DNA from: Anseranas semipalmata
Taxonomy: Eukaryota; Chordata; Aves; Anseriformes; Anseranatidae
Direction: 5' to 3'
Assembly: GCA_013399115.1 (NCBI GenBank)
Contig: VXAA01002203.1
Location: 62,001 to 126,000, forward strand
DNA length: 64,000 bases
In this document: positions 24,151 through 35,929 of the stretch, one piece after another
Position numbering within the stretch: position 1 is the first letter of the stretch
How the letters are laid out: the number at the start of each line of letters is the position of its first letter
Made by a program: the position numbers and the translations under genes
Notes under the pieces: generated by a model
Databases searched by the model: none
Told to the model about the DNA's origin: nothing
What the model saw: the letters and a program-made list of their open reading frames with translations, nothing else

Positions 24151-27100
24151 ATAAAGCCTGATAATGCCTGATAATGACCATAGCTGCAACTCCACATAAT
24201 TTTAAGGCAGAGTGAAAAATGTTACAGCAAAGACTGGTTGTGTAACATCTCATGTAGCCACCAAAAACCCATGTTCTCTCTTTCTTTTTGAATGACCAGA
24301 AGTGCACCTAGCATTTACCCAAAATCTTGGCTCCCCCACCATGTCTGGTACAAATCTGGCCACATAACAGCTGTGACATTGTAGGGGATATGACTTTGCT
24401 TGTGGGCTGCCTGAACAATTCATCTGCCCACAGCAACCTCCCTGCCTGTGCCTGAACATCCCCAGCAAAGAGGGCAGTGGGAGGCAGGTTGCAGAGTACA
24501 GAAGGAGTGCTGGCAGCTAGCCCCAGTCATTGTATCCGTCTTCAGATGTCTGTCTTTTAAGTGCCTTTAATGGAGACTTGTGTTAGGCCCATAAGAAGTA
24601 GCATGGAGGCAAAATAGACATTTCACTGTGACATTGTGCCCTCACTGAAAAGCAGGTGATTGCTACAGACAGAATGCTGCTGGTACTTGAACTACCTCAG
24701 GTATTTGTGCAGGAATAATACAATAAAATGAGAAAGACTTTTATTGTACTGGTGAAAGAGCCAAGATATGACTGTGCTTTGGATCCAGTGTGATATATCC
24801 ACTTCACAAATCAAAAGCAGTGACCTTAAACACCAACAAATGGAAATACTCAGTTCATGCATGAATTTTTGAGAAGGCCTGGAGGTTAATATTGTGCTAA
24901 AGAGAATTTAATGTTTAGAGGCAGGCAGAACACAATAATCTGTATTTAAGATATATGTGAACTTCTTTTAAAAAGGACCGTTTTCCTTTTTTTGTTTGTT
25001 TGTTTGCTTTCACACTCATAGAGGTTGGAATACAACCTCTAAAGTCAGCACTTTGGCTCTGGAACTAGAAGAAGGGAAAGATCATTTGGCAGGATGAATT
25101 TGTTATTTCAAACTTGATCAAAAGGTTCTACTGATGTAAATTAAGCTGTGCTGACTTATACCAGCAGAATATTTGGCCCAACAATTTAGTATAACATCAC
25201 AGATGGCATATTATCTATGATTTGACAGTAGCTTGCAATTCCATTACAGTGTGAACCACAGTTCGTTAAATAAGACATAAAACCTACATTTTTCTCAAGT
25301 TCCAGAAAAAGGAACAGATGAATTCAGAAAATAATGACTACAAAGCCGAAGTGGTTATGCTTGGCATTAATAATAATAAAAAAGATTTCTACAGTCCCCT
25401 AAGCAGAGCTTCTGTATGTCTTTCTGCTGGAGATTGATGGTACAGATAAAACTTAATGTCACTGAGAGCAGGATTTCCTTGAGCGATACAAATGCAAAAG
25501 ACATGTTATTAGCACTGCGTTGCATCCAGTCAGAAGGTCAAGTTCAGTGTAATGTTTTCCATTAAATGAGACCAGAAGTTGTATTGTCCCGAGCCTGTAC
25601 ATTTCACAAACAATGTCAAATTCCATTGGCACACACTACCCTGTGTCTTTGTATAATGTACACATTGGCAACGGGCCAAATGTAGATTGGAGGAGTCCTG
25701 AGGACTTAGTTGTAAAGCCATCTTTGGAGATGTTGTCAGATCAGGCTCGCTGGTGTCTTGAGAGGTAAAAGTGCCATAGGCTAACTCAACACAGCTCCAT
25801 GGAGGGACTGCAAAAAATGGGGACCAGGCAGCAGGAATTCAAATGGAGGTTGGGACCCACTCCCATAGTTCTTTGCTATCTTGCATTAGAATCGAACATG
25901 CTGCCTGGTTACTAATATCCCCCTCTTCCACAGCACAAGCATGGCAATATCCTGCAAACAAGGAAAAAAATAGGAAAATGCAGGAAAGGAGCTCAGGTTG
26001 TTGGTAAAACTCCAAGCATCCATGTCTTCCAGAATGTCACAGCATGGGATGAGCAGTGGTGACAGAAACTCACCCTCTTCACCAGAAGAAATAAGAGGCT
26101 ACTGCTGTGTCTGGCTACTGCTGTCCCTGCCCCAGCAGTGGTTACAGTAACCGTAATTATTATCATGCAGGCCACCACAAAGCTTTATTTTCTCACCTGG
26201 ATTACACTTTGGTCAAAGACTCTCTGCGCAGAAATACAGAGGTGCACTACAATAGATGTAGGGGAGGATGAATGACTTCCATATCAGATCAAAATGAGAT
26301 GCAGGGAAACATATGTTAGAAAATCAAGGCTAGGTCAATGTTTTCTTTACAAAACAAACAGTATCAATGATCAGAAAAACAAAAATAAAAACAACAACAA
26401 AAAAACATATAGTTTGCTGAGAATTCCTTGGATCACACATCCTTCTGTTACACTGGAGCATGTTCAGCATAAGCCCATTTAAGTCAACAATTTCTGTATA
26501 CATTGCTCTGTAACTGGGGGGGGGGAGGTTGCGGGAAGGTGGAATTATTCTTGCTCTTTTTCTTTTTGCTTTTTTCCTCTTCTTTTCTTTCCTTCTCTAT
26601 ATGCTCTCTTTACTTCCCCGTATCTTCTTTTCTTCAGCACTCCGTGGCCTAACATGATTCCTTTAAGCCTCTTCAGGTCCATTTTGAGAGTCCTCCAAGC
26701 ACAAAAATTGAGATCGCTTTTCAAGTCTGCAAGCATCCATCCTTGGACAGAGGGAACACTGCTGAGTGAAGCATCTCCTCATCTTTTGGTTCAGTTCAGC
26801 TGTAATCACAAAATGAGATAGGCCTAAACCTTCCACTAAAAAACTTAATCCTGAGCATTATGAAATTAGCCACTTGAGCAAATATGCATCTGTACCTGGA
26901 TATATGTGTGTGCATTTTATATTAATTGTGAATTGCCAAATTTGAGGCTGGTCATTGTGCTGTTGATTATTAAACTAGATTCTTTTTTTCTTATTGCCCT
27001 GAGGAACACCCTGCATCACAAGCTAAAGTCAAAGAGATCACTGGTTTACTCTTAAAGGCATTTTTATATGCTATAGCATATTTTGTATGCTACACTGTAA

Positions 27101-27204
27101 TTTTGTTATTTTATTCTCCTCTTGTTTTCTCCTTTTCGGTATTGTTTCTTGTAAGAACATCCATAATCGCCTAAGGTAAACACTTCATTTTTATTTCTTG
27201 ATTA
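24151..27204. other. Unique DNA, no gene seen
   Basis: It contains a possible ancient repeat remnant at 25132-25185, a (CAA)-like run at 26386-26402 and a G-run at 26516-26525. A 27-bp splice-bounded interval at 26197-26223 (minus) is considered chance. No gene is supported. Confidence 0.5.
25132..25185. repeat. Possible ancient amniote interspersed repeat remnant
   Basis: The string GATGTAAATTAAGCTGTGCT, then CTTATACCAGCAGAATATTT and GGCCC, follows a pattern common in old interspersed repeats of turtles, crocodilians and birds (TTTACACCAG...GGCCC). The fragment is short and decayed. The call rests on pattern memory, so confidence is low. Confidence 0.3.
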
Positions 27205-27209
27205 TCAAA
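27205..27209. repeat. 5-bp target site duplication (left), TCAAA
   Basis: TCAAA directly precedes the LTR start and is repeated directly after its end. A 5-bp duplication is typical of ERVL-type integrases. Confidence 0.85.
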
Positions 27210-27328
27210 TGTTGTGGTTTGACCCAGCAGGCAGCTTGAGCACCACACAGCCGTTCACTCACTCTCCCCCTCCCCCAGTGGGATGGGGGAGAGAATTGAA
27301 AAAAACTCGTGGGTCGAGATAAAGACAG

Positions 27329-27334
27329 TTTAAT
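27329..27334 (-). promoter_or_regulatory. LTR polyadenylation signal ATTAAA
   Basis: On the minus strand the LTR reads ATTAAA followed by CTGTCTTTATCTCGACCC, the position expected for the U3/R-to-U5 poly(A) signal of this LTR family. It supports the minus orientation. Activity is not known. Confidence 0.5.
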
Positions 27335-27503
27335 AGGACAGAAAAAGAAGGGAGATAATAATAATAGTGATAATAATAATAATATGTACAAAACAAGTGA
27401 TGCACAATGCAATTGCTCACCACCTGCTGACCGATGCCCAGCCTGTCCCCGAGCAGCGGTAACGCCCCCCCCCGGCTAGCCACCCCATATTAATTGTTCA
27501 GCA

Positions 27504-27511
27504 TGACGTCA
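27504..27511. promoter_or_regulatory. Palindromic CRE (TGACGTCA) in the LTR
   Basis: A perfect 8-bp cAMP response element core, the CREB/ATF site, is present. In the minus orientation it lies upstream of an AT-rich TTAATATGG stretch at the place where related LTRs have a TATA box, so it fits a U3 promoter element. Whether it works in this copy is unknown. Confidence 0.55.
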
Positions 27512-27770
27512 TATGGTATGGAATATCCCTTTGGCCAGTTTGGGTCAGCTGTCTTGGTTCTGTCCCCTCCCAGCTCCTTGTGTACCCCCAGCCTCCTCAC
27601 TGGCAGGGCAGCACCAGAAGCTGAAAAGTCCTTGGCTCTGTGTAAGCACTGCTCTGCAACTACTAAAACATCGGTGTGTTATCAGCATTGTTCTCATCCT
27701 GAATTCAAAACACAGCACCGTACCAGCTACTAAGAAGAAAATTAACTCTATCCCAGCTGAAACCAGGACA

Positions 27771-27775
27771 TCAAA
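27771..27775. repeat. 5-bp target site duplication (right), TCAAA
   Basis: This is the exact copy of the TCAAA before the LTR start. The undamaged duplication fixes both LTR ends and indicates a relatively young insertion. Confidence 0.85.
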
Positions 27776-29463
27776 CATTACCATCATCTTTCAGTGCCTG
27801 TGTATAGCCGTAGGCCTTGCAGGTAAGAGGAAGTCCTGTATTGACTTCAAAGAGTGATGTAACAGGCCAGGTCTGAAAGTCAGTCCTTTGGTGGATGGAC
27901 TCTTTTTTAAGTTCAGTTTTAGGCAGACCTGAGTGGAAAACAAAACAAAACAAAACAAAATAAAAACAACAACAAAAAGATAGACCTGCTAGGTTATTTT
28001 TCATTCATCTTGAGACTGAGGTGAAGAGAATAGCTGGTGGCACCGAAGAGGCGCGCAATGGGTGGGTGAGTGCACAGTTTCCCTTCCTCCCGCACCCTTA
28101 CAGACACATCTGTGACTTTTGCATGGAACTTGCTTTAAAGATGTCTGCAGAGGACCGAGGTAGGAAACTGCAGGGGGAATCTTGCAGCGACTTCTTGAGG
28201 ATATCTGCTCCCTTTTTTCTCTTTGGTTGCCTGGGAACAGTGTGTGGAAAGGCCATCAGAGGCAGTGTCCTCAAACACTCTCATGAACTGGCCACTTTCT
28301 TATTCATTATCTGATTTTCTTACTGAAGCATTTTGATGAGGGTTTTGTTTTCATTTTGCTCCCAGTGTTCAACTGCAGAAATTTTCCTTAGTGGTTAAAA
28401 GAGGAAACCAAGAGCAGGACATCCGGGTTCTGCTTCCCAGTCAGCCACTGCCTCAACTTTTTTAATTCATGTCGCTCTTCGCACTTCAATTTCTTCCTTA
28501 TAGCATTACATTACTTTCAGGCTGTGGTTGTAATGCTTAGTTTACTCATGTCCACGAAGCCCTTAAAGATCATGAAATAAAGGTCATCATGGAAGTGTGG
28601 TGTATTATTGATATTTTTCTTACTTACTATTCATCATAACTGAGGATGGAAGGAAAGCCAAACAAGTTTCCTGAACACTACAATGTTAAGTTTAAATTGT
28701 GTTGCTAAAAATAGCCAAGAAACTTATTTCTGAAACCATCATTTCAAGATTAGCTATCTTCTTTTAATATGAATAAAAGATTTGATTTAGAAAATGAGGG
28801 CCTGACTCAGTCAGCCCTCCCACGTGTAGGTAAATTCAGTGTGACTGGATAGATAACTAGATGAGAAAGAGGCTGCAGAATCAGAACCTTAATGTTTTTA
28901 CTTGTAATTGCCTGCAGTACAGTTTGTATTTCAACAAGTTACATTAATTTAAATGTCCTGGGTTATTATCTCTTTGAAGCATACACACTATTAATGTTAA
29001 TGAGATTTAAGAGCTCACACCACAAAGATACTACAGGCTCTTTTCTTTGATTCTGATGTTTCACTTCAATATGATTTCCACCTGAAGAGTGGTATGTTAT
29101 ATGTTTAACCTAACCAGGCTGTTTGTACAAGAACGTCTTGTTGATTTTTGTGTAAAATTTCACTGATTGCCAACCATTTCTATTCTGGGAACTTGATGAG
29201 GAGGTGAAGCTAGAGTCATTCAAGCTTGACATTAAATAATATGATGGACAAATTGAGAAATTGCTATCATGTTTAGATTAAATATCTTTCCTCTGAAAAG
29301 TTGTCTGGATTTGACAGAAGTAGAATAAGAATTTCATCAAAGCTATTAGACTTTGGAGGGAGGAACAGGCATGAAGATAATGAAAGGATTTCTGGTGCCT
29401 ACAATAGGTCTTCTCAGTCTGACCTGATGCTTCTTAAATTGTAAGTGTAGTGATTGTTTTTTT
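27776..29463. other. Unique DNA, no gene seen
   Basis: It holds an (AAAAC)n run at 27940-27960. A 97-codon plus frame at 28021-28314 has no recognisable domain and contains an exon-donor-like GAGGTAGGA at about 28158, too little to call a gene. The rest is AT-rich. Confidence 0.5.
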
Positions 29464-29615
29464 AAGAAAAGAAAAGAAAAGAAAAGAAAAGAAAAGAAAA
29501 GAAAAGAAAAGAAAAGAAAAGAAAAGAAAAGAAAAGAAAAGAAAAGAAAAGAAAAGAAAAGAAAAGAAAAGAAAAGAAAAGAAAAGAAAAGAAAAGAAAA
29601 GAAAAGAAAAGAAAA
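29464..29615. repeat. Perfect (AAAAG)30 pentanucleotide array
   Basis: About 152 bases consist of uninterrupted AAAAG units. The purity over about thirty units points to an active, length-variable locus. It creates open frames on both strands (KRKEK or SFLFF periodic peptides), which are not genes. The true length may be longer if the assembly collapsed it. Confidence 0.98.
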
Positions 29616-31555
29616 CAACAGTTGATATGATAGGTACATACCCTGAAGCTGGGTGGTATAGGTAAGGAGGCTGGGACTGAGGACTGAGCAGGGACCTTTT
29701 GCTGAGATGGCATTTGGAATCAGATACCTTACACTCTTTGTCCCCAACAAGGCTGAAAAAGGACTTGCCATCTTCTTGGAGAATGCCTTCAAGACATGTG
29801 GACCAGAAACAGATACATTAATATGTTAAGATCTTTTCTAGAGAAGTGTCCCAAAGGTATTTTCCACACACTTTCTCCTACAGGATAGCTTCAGATGAAG
29901 GTGGGTGTTTTGCATCTCTTTGTCCTCCTGTTCAGGGAAAATCTCATACCTAACTGTAAATCTACAGTGTAACTGAGGAATCTTTCTTCCACATCTTCAT
30001 TTAGAATTTCTGACTTTGGATTTTATGAGTTATGAGTTTCACAATATTCAGTGCTTTTGAAAGCATACTGTGGTATGAACCTCAATGTTCTTTTTTTTAA
30101 GTTGCTTGAACGATAAGAAGTGAAATGGGAACTGTAAGCGCACGGCCAACAGCTAGATACACCTAGATACAGCATTTCAGTCATGTCACTCCACCGGCTT
30201 CTCCTTCTCTTCCACATAGGACTTAAACTCCCATCTCCTTTTTCACATGCTTTCTATAGCCTTCCTCTCTCTCATTCAGAATGACATGATCAGCTCCCAC
30301 ATCTGATCACTCGTGATGCTATCTTTCATTGCTCCCATGCTAAGTCTTCACACAGGCTCTTTTATCCTTTATGTTTTGTGCTCCATTTGTTACTACATTT
30401 CTCAGGTACTCCTCTTCTCTGCCTTAGATTATAACCCATCTTCTTAACCGCGGTACCCACAAAACACTCAGCCTTCCTTAGAGCTAAGTTCCTAAGACTT
30501 TTGCTCAACAAGCTGGTTCTTTTCCCTTGTAGATCTCTCTGGCAATATCCATCCGTTTCTTTGGTTTTGCACTAAGTGTTGCTTTTTGGATAATGAAGTC
30601 TCTCTGTGCTACTGTTTGTACTGCATCTAGCTGGAGGTTTTGGGTCATCAGCTTAGCTTTAGTTCCCTAAACAGGAACATTAGGCACAGGAACATTACCT
30701 ACAGGCATGAGAACTGCAGTACCAATGTAAAACAGGTGCCATGGGTATTGTTTACTGAAAGGACGTGTGGTGAGACTTTACAAAAGTAAGTACAGAGGTA
30801 CATTGATAAATGCAAAGGAAAAAAGGACATAAGAATGGAGGAAAGAGGGAGAAAAGGAAGGGATAAGACAGAGGTGAATAAGGAAGAGTACAGGAGAAGT
30901 GAAGAGAACAGAGTGGGAAATTTAGAGGGAAACTGGGGAGCTGAAAATGAAGAACCAGAGGAAGCCTGGGGAGAAGACAACAGGAAAAACTCCAGTCTCT
31001 CAGATCTCTGAGTGCTGATTTCACTGATATACCTGAATGCCAACAACTGTATTAGGTTGAGCTCATAGATAAATTAGACCTCTTGCTACCTTTTTTCTCT
31101 TCCTTGTAGAGACTCAAAAACCTACTTCTATTCATACATGAACATTTCTCTTATCAGCCCAGCCCTGATCTCAGAGTTGATTGTGTCCTGTCCTGGGTGA
31201 CTCCTGGTGCTCAAAGCCAGACCCTTTGATGTACTGCTGTGTGTCTATCTACATTTTCCATTTACTTATTGGCACTGCGCAGTTAATTTTTAAGAGTTTT
31301 TTAGTTCAGATGTTCCCATTCTTTCTTCCTCCATTTTTTTTTTTTCTGTACAAACAACAGATTGCATTGCATCTGACATGTCAGTTTGATCTACAAGGGG
31401 AAAAACAAACGAATAATGCTGCTTTGCTGTTCCTTCTGTCAGGCCTCCTATGCCTCTCTCTTTTGCCAGATGTTTATTCTTGGACTTCCTCCTAAAGTTT
31501 TCTGTTTCATTTTCTGTACAGCTATTTAACTTGGCTTTCTGTTGACTGTCTGTGT
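29616..31555. other. Unique DNA with a long purine-rich tract
   Basis: The segment from about 30800 to 30990 is strongly purine-rich on the plus strand. It makes pyrimidine-coded L/S/F/P-rich frames on the minus strand. Text near 30410-30450 loosely resembles the tails of old amniote repeats. No gene is supported. Confidence 0.45.
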
Positions 31556-31705
31556 TTTAGCACTTCTACGGTGCTTTATAAACACCCTGTTAATTCCTCC
31601 ATTCTCTTCTGAGCAAAGAGATATTATTCCCATTTCACATACAGGGAAAATGAAGGGGGGAGGTTGTAAAGTTCATAGAAAGTACTCTGCCTGCACCCAG
31701 ACCAC
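31556..31705 (+). mobile_element. MIR/CORE-SINE-like remnant
   Basis: TTTAGCACTTCTACGGTGCT is followed after a gap by GATATTATTCCCATTTCACA and then GGTTGTAAAGTTCATAGAAA. This order (cacttta, then tattattcccatttcacagatg, then ggttaagtaac) is the layout of MIR-type SINEs. The copy is old and partly degraded. No tRNA-like head or 3' LINE tail can be confirmed by eye. Confidence 0.45.
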
Positions 31706-33412
31706 AAAACCTCAGAACAGTCTTTTGCTGTTGCCATCACCAGTTCTGTGTCAGCCTCTCATTCCCAGATTTCCCCTTCTGAGTATCATGGACACAAGGA
31801 CTGCAGTGACTATATATTGTGGTCATGACCAACTTCCTTTGAGTCTGGTGTGCAGTGACCTTCATAGGCCAGGAGGCTGTATGTGAATCTCCTATTGCCT
31901 AGCAATGCAACTACGAAATCAACTACAAGTACTGTGCCCTTGGGAACTGAATAAACTCTATTGCTTCTCTCTGTTTTTTTGCTAGAGCAGTGCAGTTTTG
32001 GAGGCATGAAGGAGTTGTTTGCTTGCTTTTTTTTCTTTGTTTGTTTGTTTGTTTTTTTTTGTTTTTTTTTTTGTTTTGTTTTCCTGTTTTTCATTCTTTT
32101 ACCAAAAGGAAGCAGAAAAAAATTTCAAGAAATGGAATGGGAGAGCAAAAGCTCTACTTCAGCTCAAAACACTTGAATCGAGCTGATTTCTGTAGAAGAT
32201 GACTGAAAGCACTAACACATAAGGCAGTATGCTTTTGCTGATCAAGAAATGTATCTGGATTTTGCCAAACTGTGTTCCAAAATGCTGTTACAGCTATTAC
32301 AAAATTAGCTTGCTCCCATCTCTCTAAACACTCCCCCCTTCAAAAAAAAAAAAAAAAAAGGCAACCCAGAAACAAACAAAAACCACCTATCAAAAAAAAA
32401 AAAATCAATTATATTCTCATTTCAGTTTAAACCTAAAACCTGCCAGTGCTTACACATGGAGGGATTTCTCTTTATATATACTAGTCCCTTTATACTCTGT
32501 ATGTGAGATTGCTTTTTTGCATGCTTAACCAAAAACTGAATCTTATAATTGGTATCAGAAAGACTTTCACAACAGGGAACAGAAACAATATTGCTGTTAT
32601 GACTTCCATGATTCACAACTGAGTAAAATGGCTAAGATTTAGCTTACTTCTGTGTAATCCCTGAAATAAATGACACAAACTGAAATTGGCTAAATAAGTT
32701 TGAGAAAAATCTCTTCTTGGATGTTGCAGAAAAAAGGAACTAAATTCTCTGATTGAATTGCTCAGTCTTAATGGTCCTTTACTCATAATGTATTCTGGAC
32801 AATCCTCCTATTTGTGGAAAAGTACACAATTCTTATTCCACTCACAATCGTGTAAGTTCCATTCTTCTCTTTAAATTATATATAGAGAAAAATACTTGCC
32901 CTATTAAAATGCTTTTTTTTTTTCTTTTAAAGGAAGCTATTTTTTAAACCTTGTCTGTGCTGCAGTGTGCTGGAAAAGGCTGCTTTGTCTCCAGAAATGC
33001 TACAAACAATTTGGATGGCAGATGATTTGATCGGATGATCAGTAATGAAGTCATAAGTTATGGGCAATTATTTTTTTTGTCAGCAGTTTACTCATTTTGC
33101 TACAGCACCTGATTTTGCATTATTATGCAAACAAGTTCTATTTATCATATACCTAACAATATATGATTGAATCAGTTCTTTAGTAAAATCACCATTAATA
33201 GTAGTAGTCATTGAAAACATCCTTCTAAATAATAATGAAGAGTGCATTTCATTCATCACTGCACATTTAAGCACACAGTGTTTGTTGCTGACTCATCTAG
33301 TCTTTAAGAACATTTGTATCCCCAAAACACAGATCTTCTTTCCTTGTTTTTTAAAGTTGAATTTATAAAATACACATGCATAAAAATAGTGTCAGATCTG
33401 ACAACCTGAAAT

Positions 33413-33472
33413 GAGACGTACGTCTCTCTAACACAGCTCTACAATGCGTCAATGTATAGAGAGCTGTGAGAG
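33413..33472. other. 14-bp palindrome next to an imperfect hairpin
   Basis: GAGACGTACGTCTC (33413-33426) is a perfect palindrome with two CpG/ACGT cores. Immediately after it ACAGCTCTACA pairs with TGTA..AGAGCTGT, extended outward by CTCTC with GAGAG across small bulges, around a loop of about nine bases. It could fold as a stem in RNA. The total is short for a pre-miRNA and no family is recognised. Confidence 0.3.
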
Positions 33473-34944
33473 CTCAAATTACTTCTTTTGGCAGTAGAAG
33501 TGTACTGACATGAAATCTCTGTGGCTTTCAGAGGTTTCCCAAGATTAGATAAATTTAAATAAGAAATTAATATGTTTCCTAAATGAACCTGTCATTTCAA
33601 AGATTCAACAAACTAGCAGAAGGACCTGAAATCCTGCAGTACTCTTTGTCTTCATAGCTACAAATGCATCCAGTCTTCTATCTGTTCCCAACACTATTAC
33701 TGTACTTGTTCCATAAAGCCATATAGTTAACACATCTCATGTTAATATTTTCTGTGGGAATAAGTTTCAATTACATTTGGCACTGAGGATTTTCCCCTGT
33801 ATATAAATCTCAGCATTGTGTTGGTCTGTGCTGAAAAATTGACATTGTGATTGTCATGTTCAAAAAATTTCTACAGCAAGAGAGCTTTTGCAGATTTTCA
33901 CCAACAATTTGACTGTATAACAATGTCTATACTTTTACCTAATCTGTGCAAATGAATGCAGTCCTCTAATGTCATTGCCCTGGAATCTGTTTGCATTCAT
34001 CACGCTACTACAGCTCCTATTGAGCCATATCCTCGGGATGCTCAAAGACACAGTGATGCTTGCCTAGACCACAAATGTCTTGAAGCTGGTACTACAAACG
34101 GCATGAAGTCTGTTAGGCTAGGCTATTCATGAAATGTTTATATTGTGTCTCAACAAATCTCATCTTTCATTCCTTGATAGAGATGGTTATCTTTCACATT
34201 CAATTTTATTTAAATTTAGACTAAAAATTCTCCCAGTTACTTGCAAATGTGACTGATTGTACTTAGTACTCAAGAGCTACACTGTTTGGATGTTTTGTAC
34301 TGATGACTCAAAGCTAATTTTTGGCTGTTCTTCTGGGCTATGTAAGGTCAATTTGCATGTGGGTCAGCTGCCTCCAACTGGGAAGGTACCAGGATGACCA
34401 CAGTGCCTGGATGGTTGATGGCTTCATCATTATATGATGGTGAGACTCACTGTTCAGAGAGTGGTAGTAAAGATGCCTACCTTCCCAGCCCCTTCTCAGT
34501 AAATTTTCTCCCCAGCATATCTGAAAAAAGGGCCATGAAATTTCTTCCAGTACTTCATTTCCTTCTGTGTATTTCCCCAAAACCTGATGAACACATAGAG
34601 ATCTGCAGCAGGACTCCCATGGATAAATAATTTTCTGTCTAGGGTACCTATGTTGAAGTATCCCCAGAGACCCAGGTACACAGCAGCCAAAATTTTTAAT
34701 TAAAGACCAACATCTACCTAAACTTTTTTTTTTTTTTTCTGAGTTCTAGGAAGGTAGCTGGAGTGAGGCTTTTCTGTGTTTGTACAAAGCTCATCTCCCT
34801 CACCATCAGTCTTCCCCTTTCCTGAGCCCTCTAGTTGTTATTTTATTTATTATTTACAAAGTGGCTAAAGTATCTGAATCATGTCTCAAACAAACAAAGA
34901 CATAGCTGCTCACATCAGGAATTCACAATCTAAATAATGAAGCC

Positions 34945-35015
34945 CTGGGGCCAAATCCATTGCTGACACAGGCAGGCAGAGCTCCACTGACTTCAGCTCA
35001 GTTGTGCTTGCATAT
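34945..35015. repeat. Possible ancient amniote interspersed repeat remnant
   Basis: GGGGCCAAATCC, GCAGAGCTCCACTGACTTCA and GCTCAGTTGTGCTTGCATAT resemble the GGGCCAGATCC...GAGCTCCATTGACTTCAG pattern of old sauropsid repeats, and the same type of motif is seen in opposite order near 25132. Divergence is high and no full element can be delimited. Confidence 0.3.
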
Positions 35016-35929
35016 TCAAGCAGCAAAAGCTTAATCTTGTGTTTGCAAAATCAGATGTTGCTACTGAAATAGTTTTGATGTAGTGAATTTGGTTAAATGA
35101 TTTGACAGCAAGAGGAAAAGCTTGCTTTGCTCTGTAAGTGTCCTTGCCTGTTTGAATGGAGTTTGACAACATATGAAACTATGATCTTAAAACCCGAACA
35201 ATTAGATACTTGCTTCAAGAGTGACATGTAACATAAAAAGCAAATTATTTATATTATTACCTTCTCTGGTTTGAAGGGTGGGAGTCAGAAATGTAAAAAG
35301 TAAAAGAAAGTGAAGTTGAAACAGTGTAGTCTACAGCTTCAGGTGTGTATGTAAACCACAGCACACCATGTGATGATTTAGATCATTCATTTTTCCTGAA
35401 TGGCTCCAACCATCTTGACCCACCTTTCAGCATATCCTTCTGCCATTAACCTGATAGATGCAAGAAGGCTTTCATTCCTTATATTCTTTCTATTGTTGTT
35501 ACACACTTAGTATTGCAAGCATAAGCATTAAACTCTGAAATGTGTTGACAGCTGTGGGAATGAATCTCTTATCAGTATCTATACCACTGAAAAAAAAAAT
35601 AGATTTTAGGTATTTCTTACTTGTAGTGGAAATACATAACCATAACTTTCAGGACAACTGTCTACATGTGGGAAATGGTAGAAGAAAGATCATGTATTTT
35701 TCAGATCAAATCTTCACTATTTGACAGTTTTGGATGGTTATGGTACTTGGTTTGTTTAGTGAGCACTTTTTCTTGACAGCACAGTTTATTTTATCTATTT
35801 TTGTATCAGGTTCTGTACTGAATTTAGAAGCAGTGGCGTAAAAGGAAGTCTAAGCCAACTCTAAGCCAAACTGTGGAGTAAACCTTAAAGAAGAGCTATC
35901 ACCATCTACCTTGCTGTACTGTAGTGGCT

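Larger units (their letters stand above)
27210..27770 (-). mobile_element. Solo LTR of an avian ERVL-like endogenous retrovirus
   Basis: Seen: a 561-bp block opens with TGTTGTGGTTTGACCCAGC and closes with CCAGCTGAAACCAGGACA, so it has TG...CA ends and a 5-bp target duplication TCAAA on both sides. No internal retroviral sequence, primer-binding site or second LTR is present, so it is a solo LTR left by recombination. Known: the overall pattern (CCCAGTGGGATGGGGGAGAG, AACTCGTGGGT, GACGTCATATGGTATGGAAT) matches an LTR family widespread in neoavian birds, which I assign to the ERVL group. Orientation is inferred as minus because an ATTAAA poly(A) signal and a promoter-side CRE make sense in that direction. 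It carries a C-run at 27465-27474 and an AAT-rich microsatellite at 27355-27382. Frames across it are not genes. Confidence 0.93.
31706..35900. other. AT-rich unique DNA, no gene seen
   Basis: It contains poly-T/TTTG at 32030-32082, poly-A runs near 32343 and 32393, a possible hairpin at 33413-33472 and a possible ancient repeat at 34945-35015. No open frame is persuasive. Confidence 0.5.

Noticed and set aside
26197..26223. 27-bp minus microexon candidate (nine codons)
   Set aside because: Chance expectation is high and there is no partner exon.
27210..27770. Frames of 70 to 114 codons across the LTR
   Set aside because: They run through LTR sequence and an AAT microsatellite; no retroviral protein is encoded.
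27793..27820. 28-bp plus interval with good splice signals just after the LTR
   Set aside because: Very short. Position beside the LTR is suggestive but there is no further support.
29346..29792. 148-codon minus-strand frame
   Set aside because: Its middle is a periodic S-F-L-F-F peptide produced by the AAAAG array; the flanks have no recognisable content.
34479..34518. Minus interval with GGCCCTTTTTTCAG acceptor and AAG/GTAGGC donor
   Set aside because: Short, no recognisable peptide, and same chance argument.
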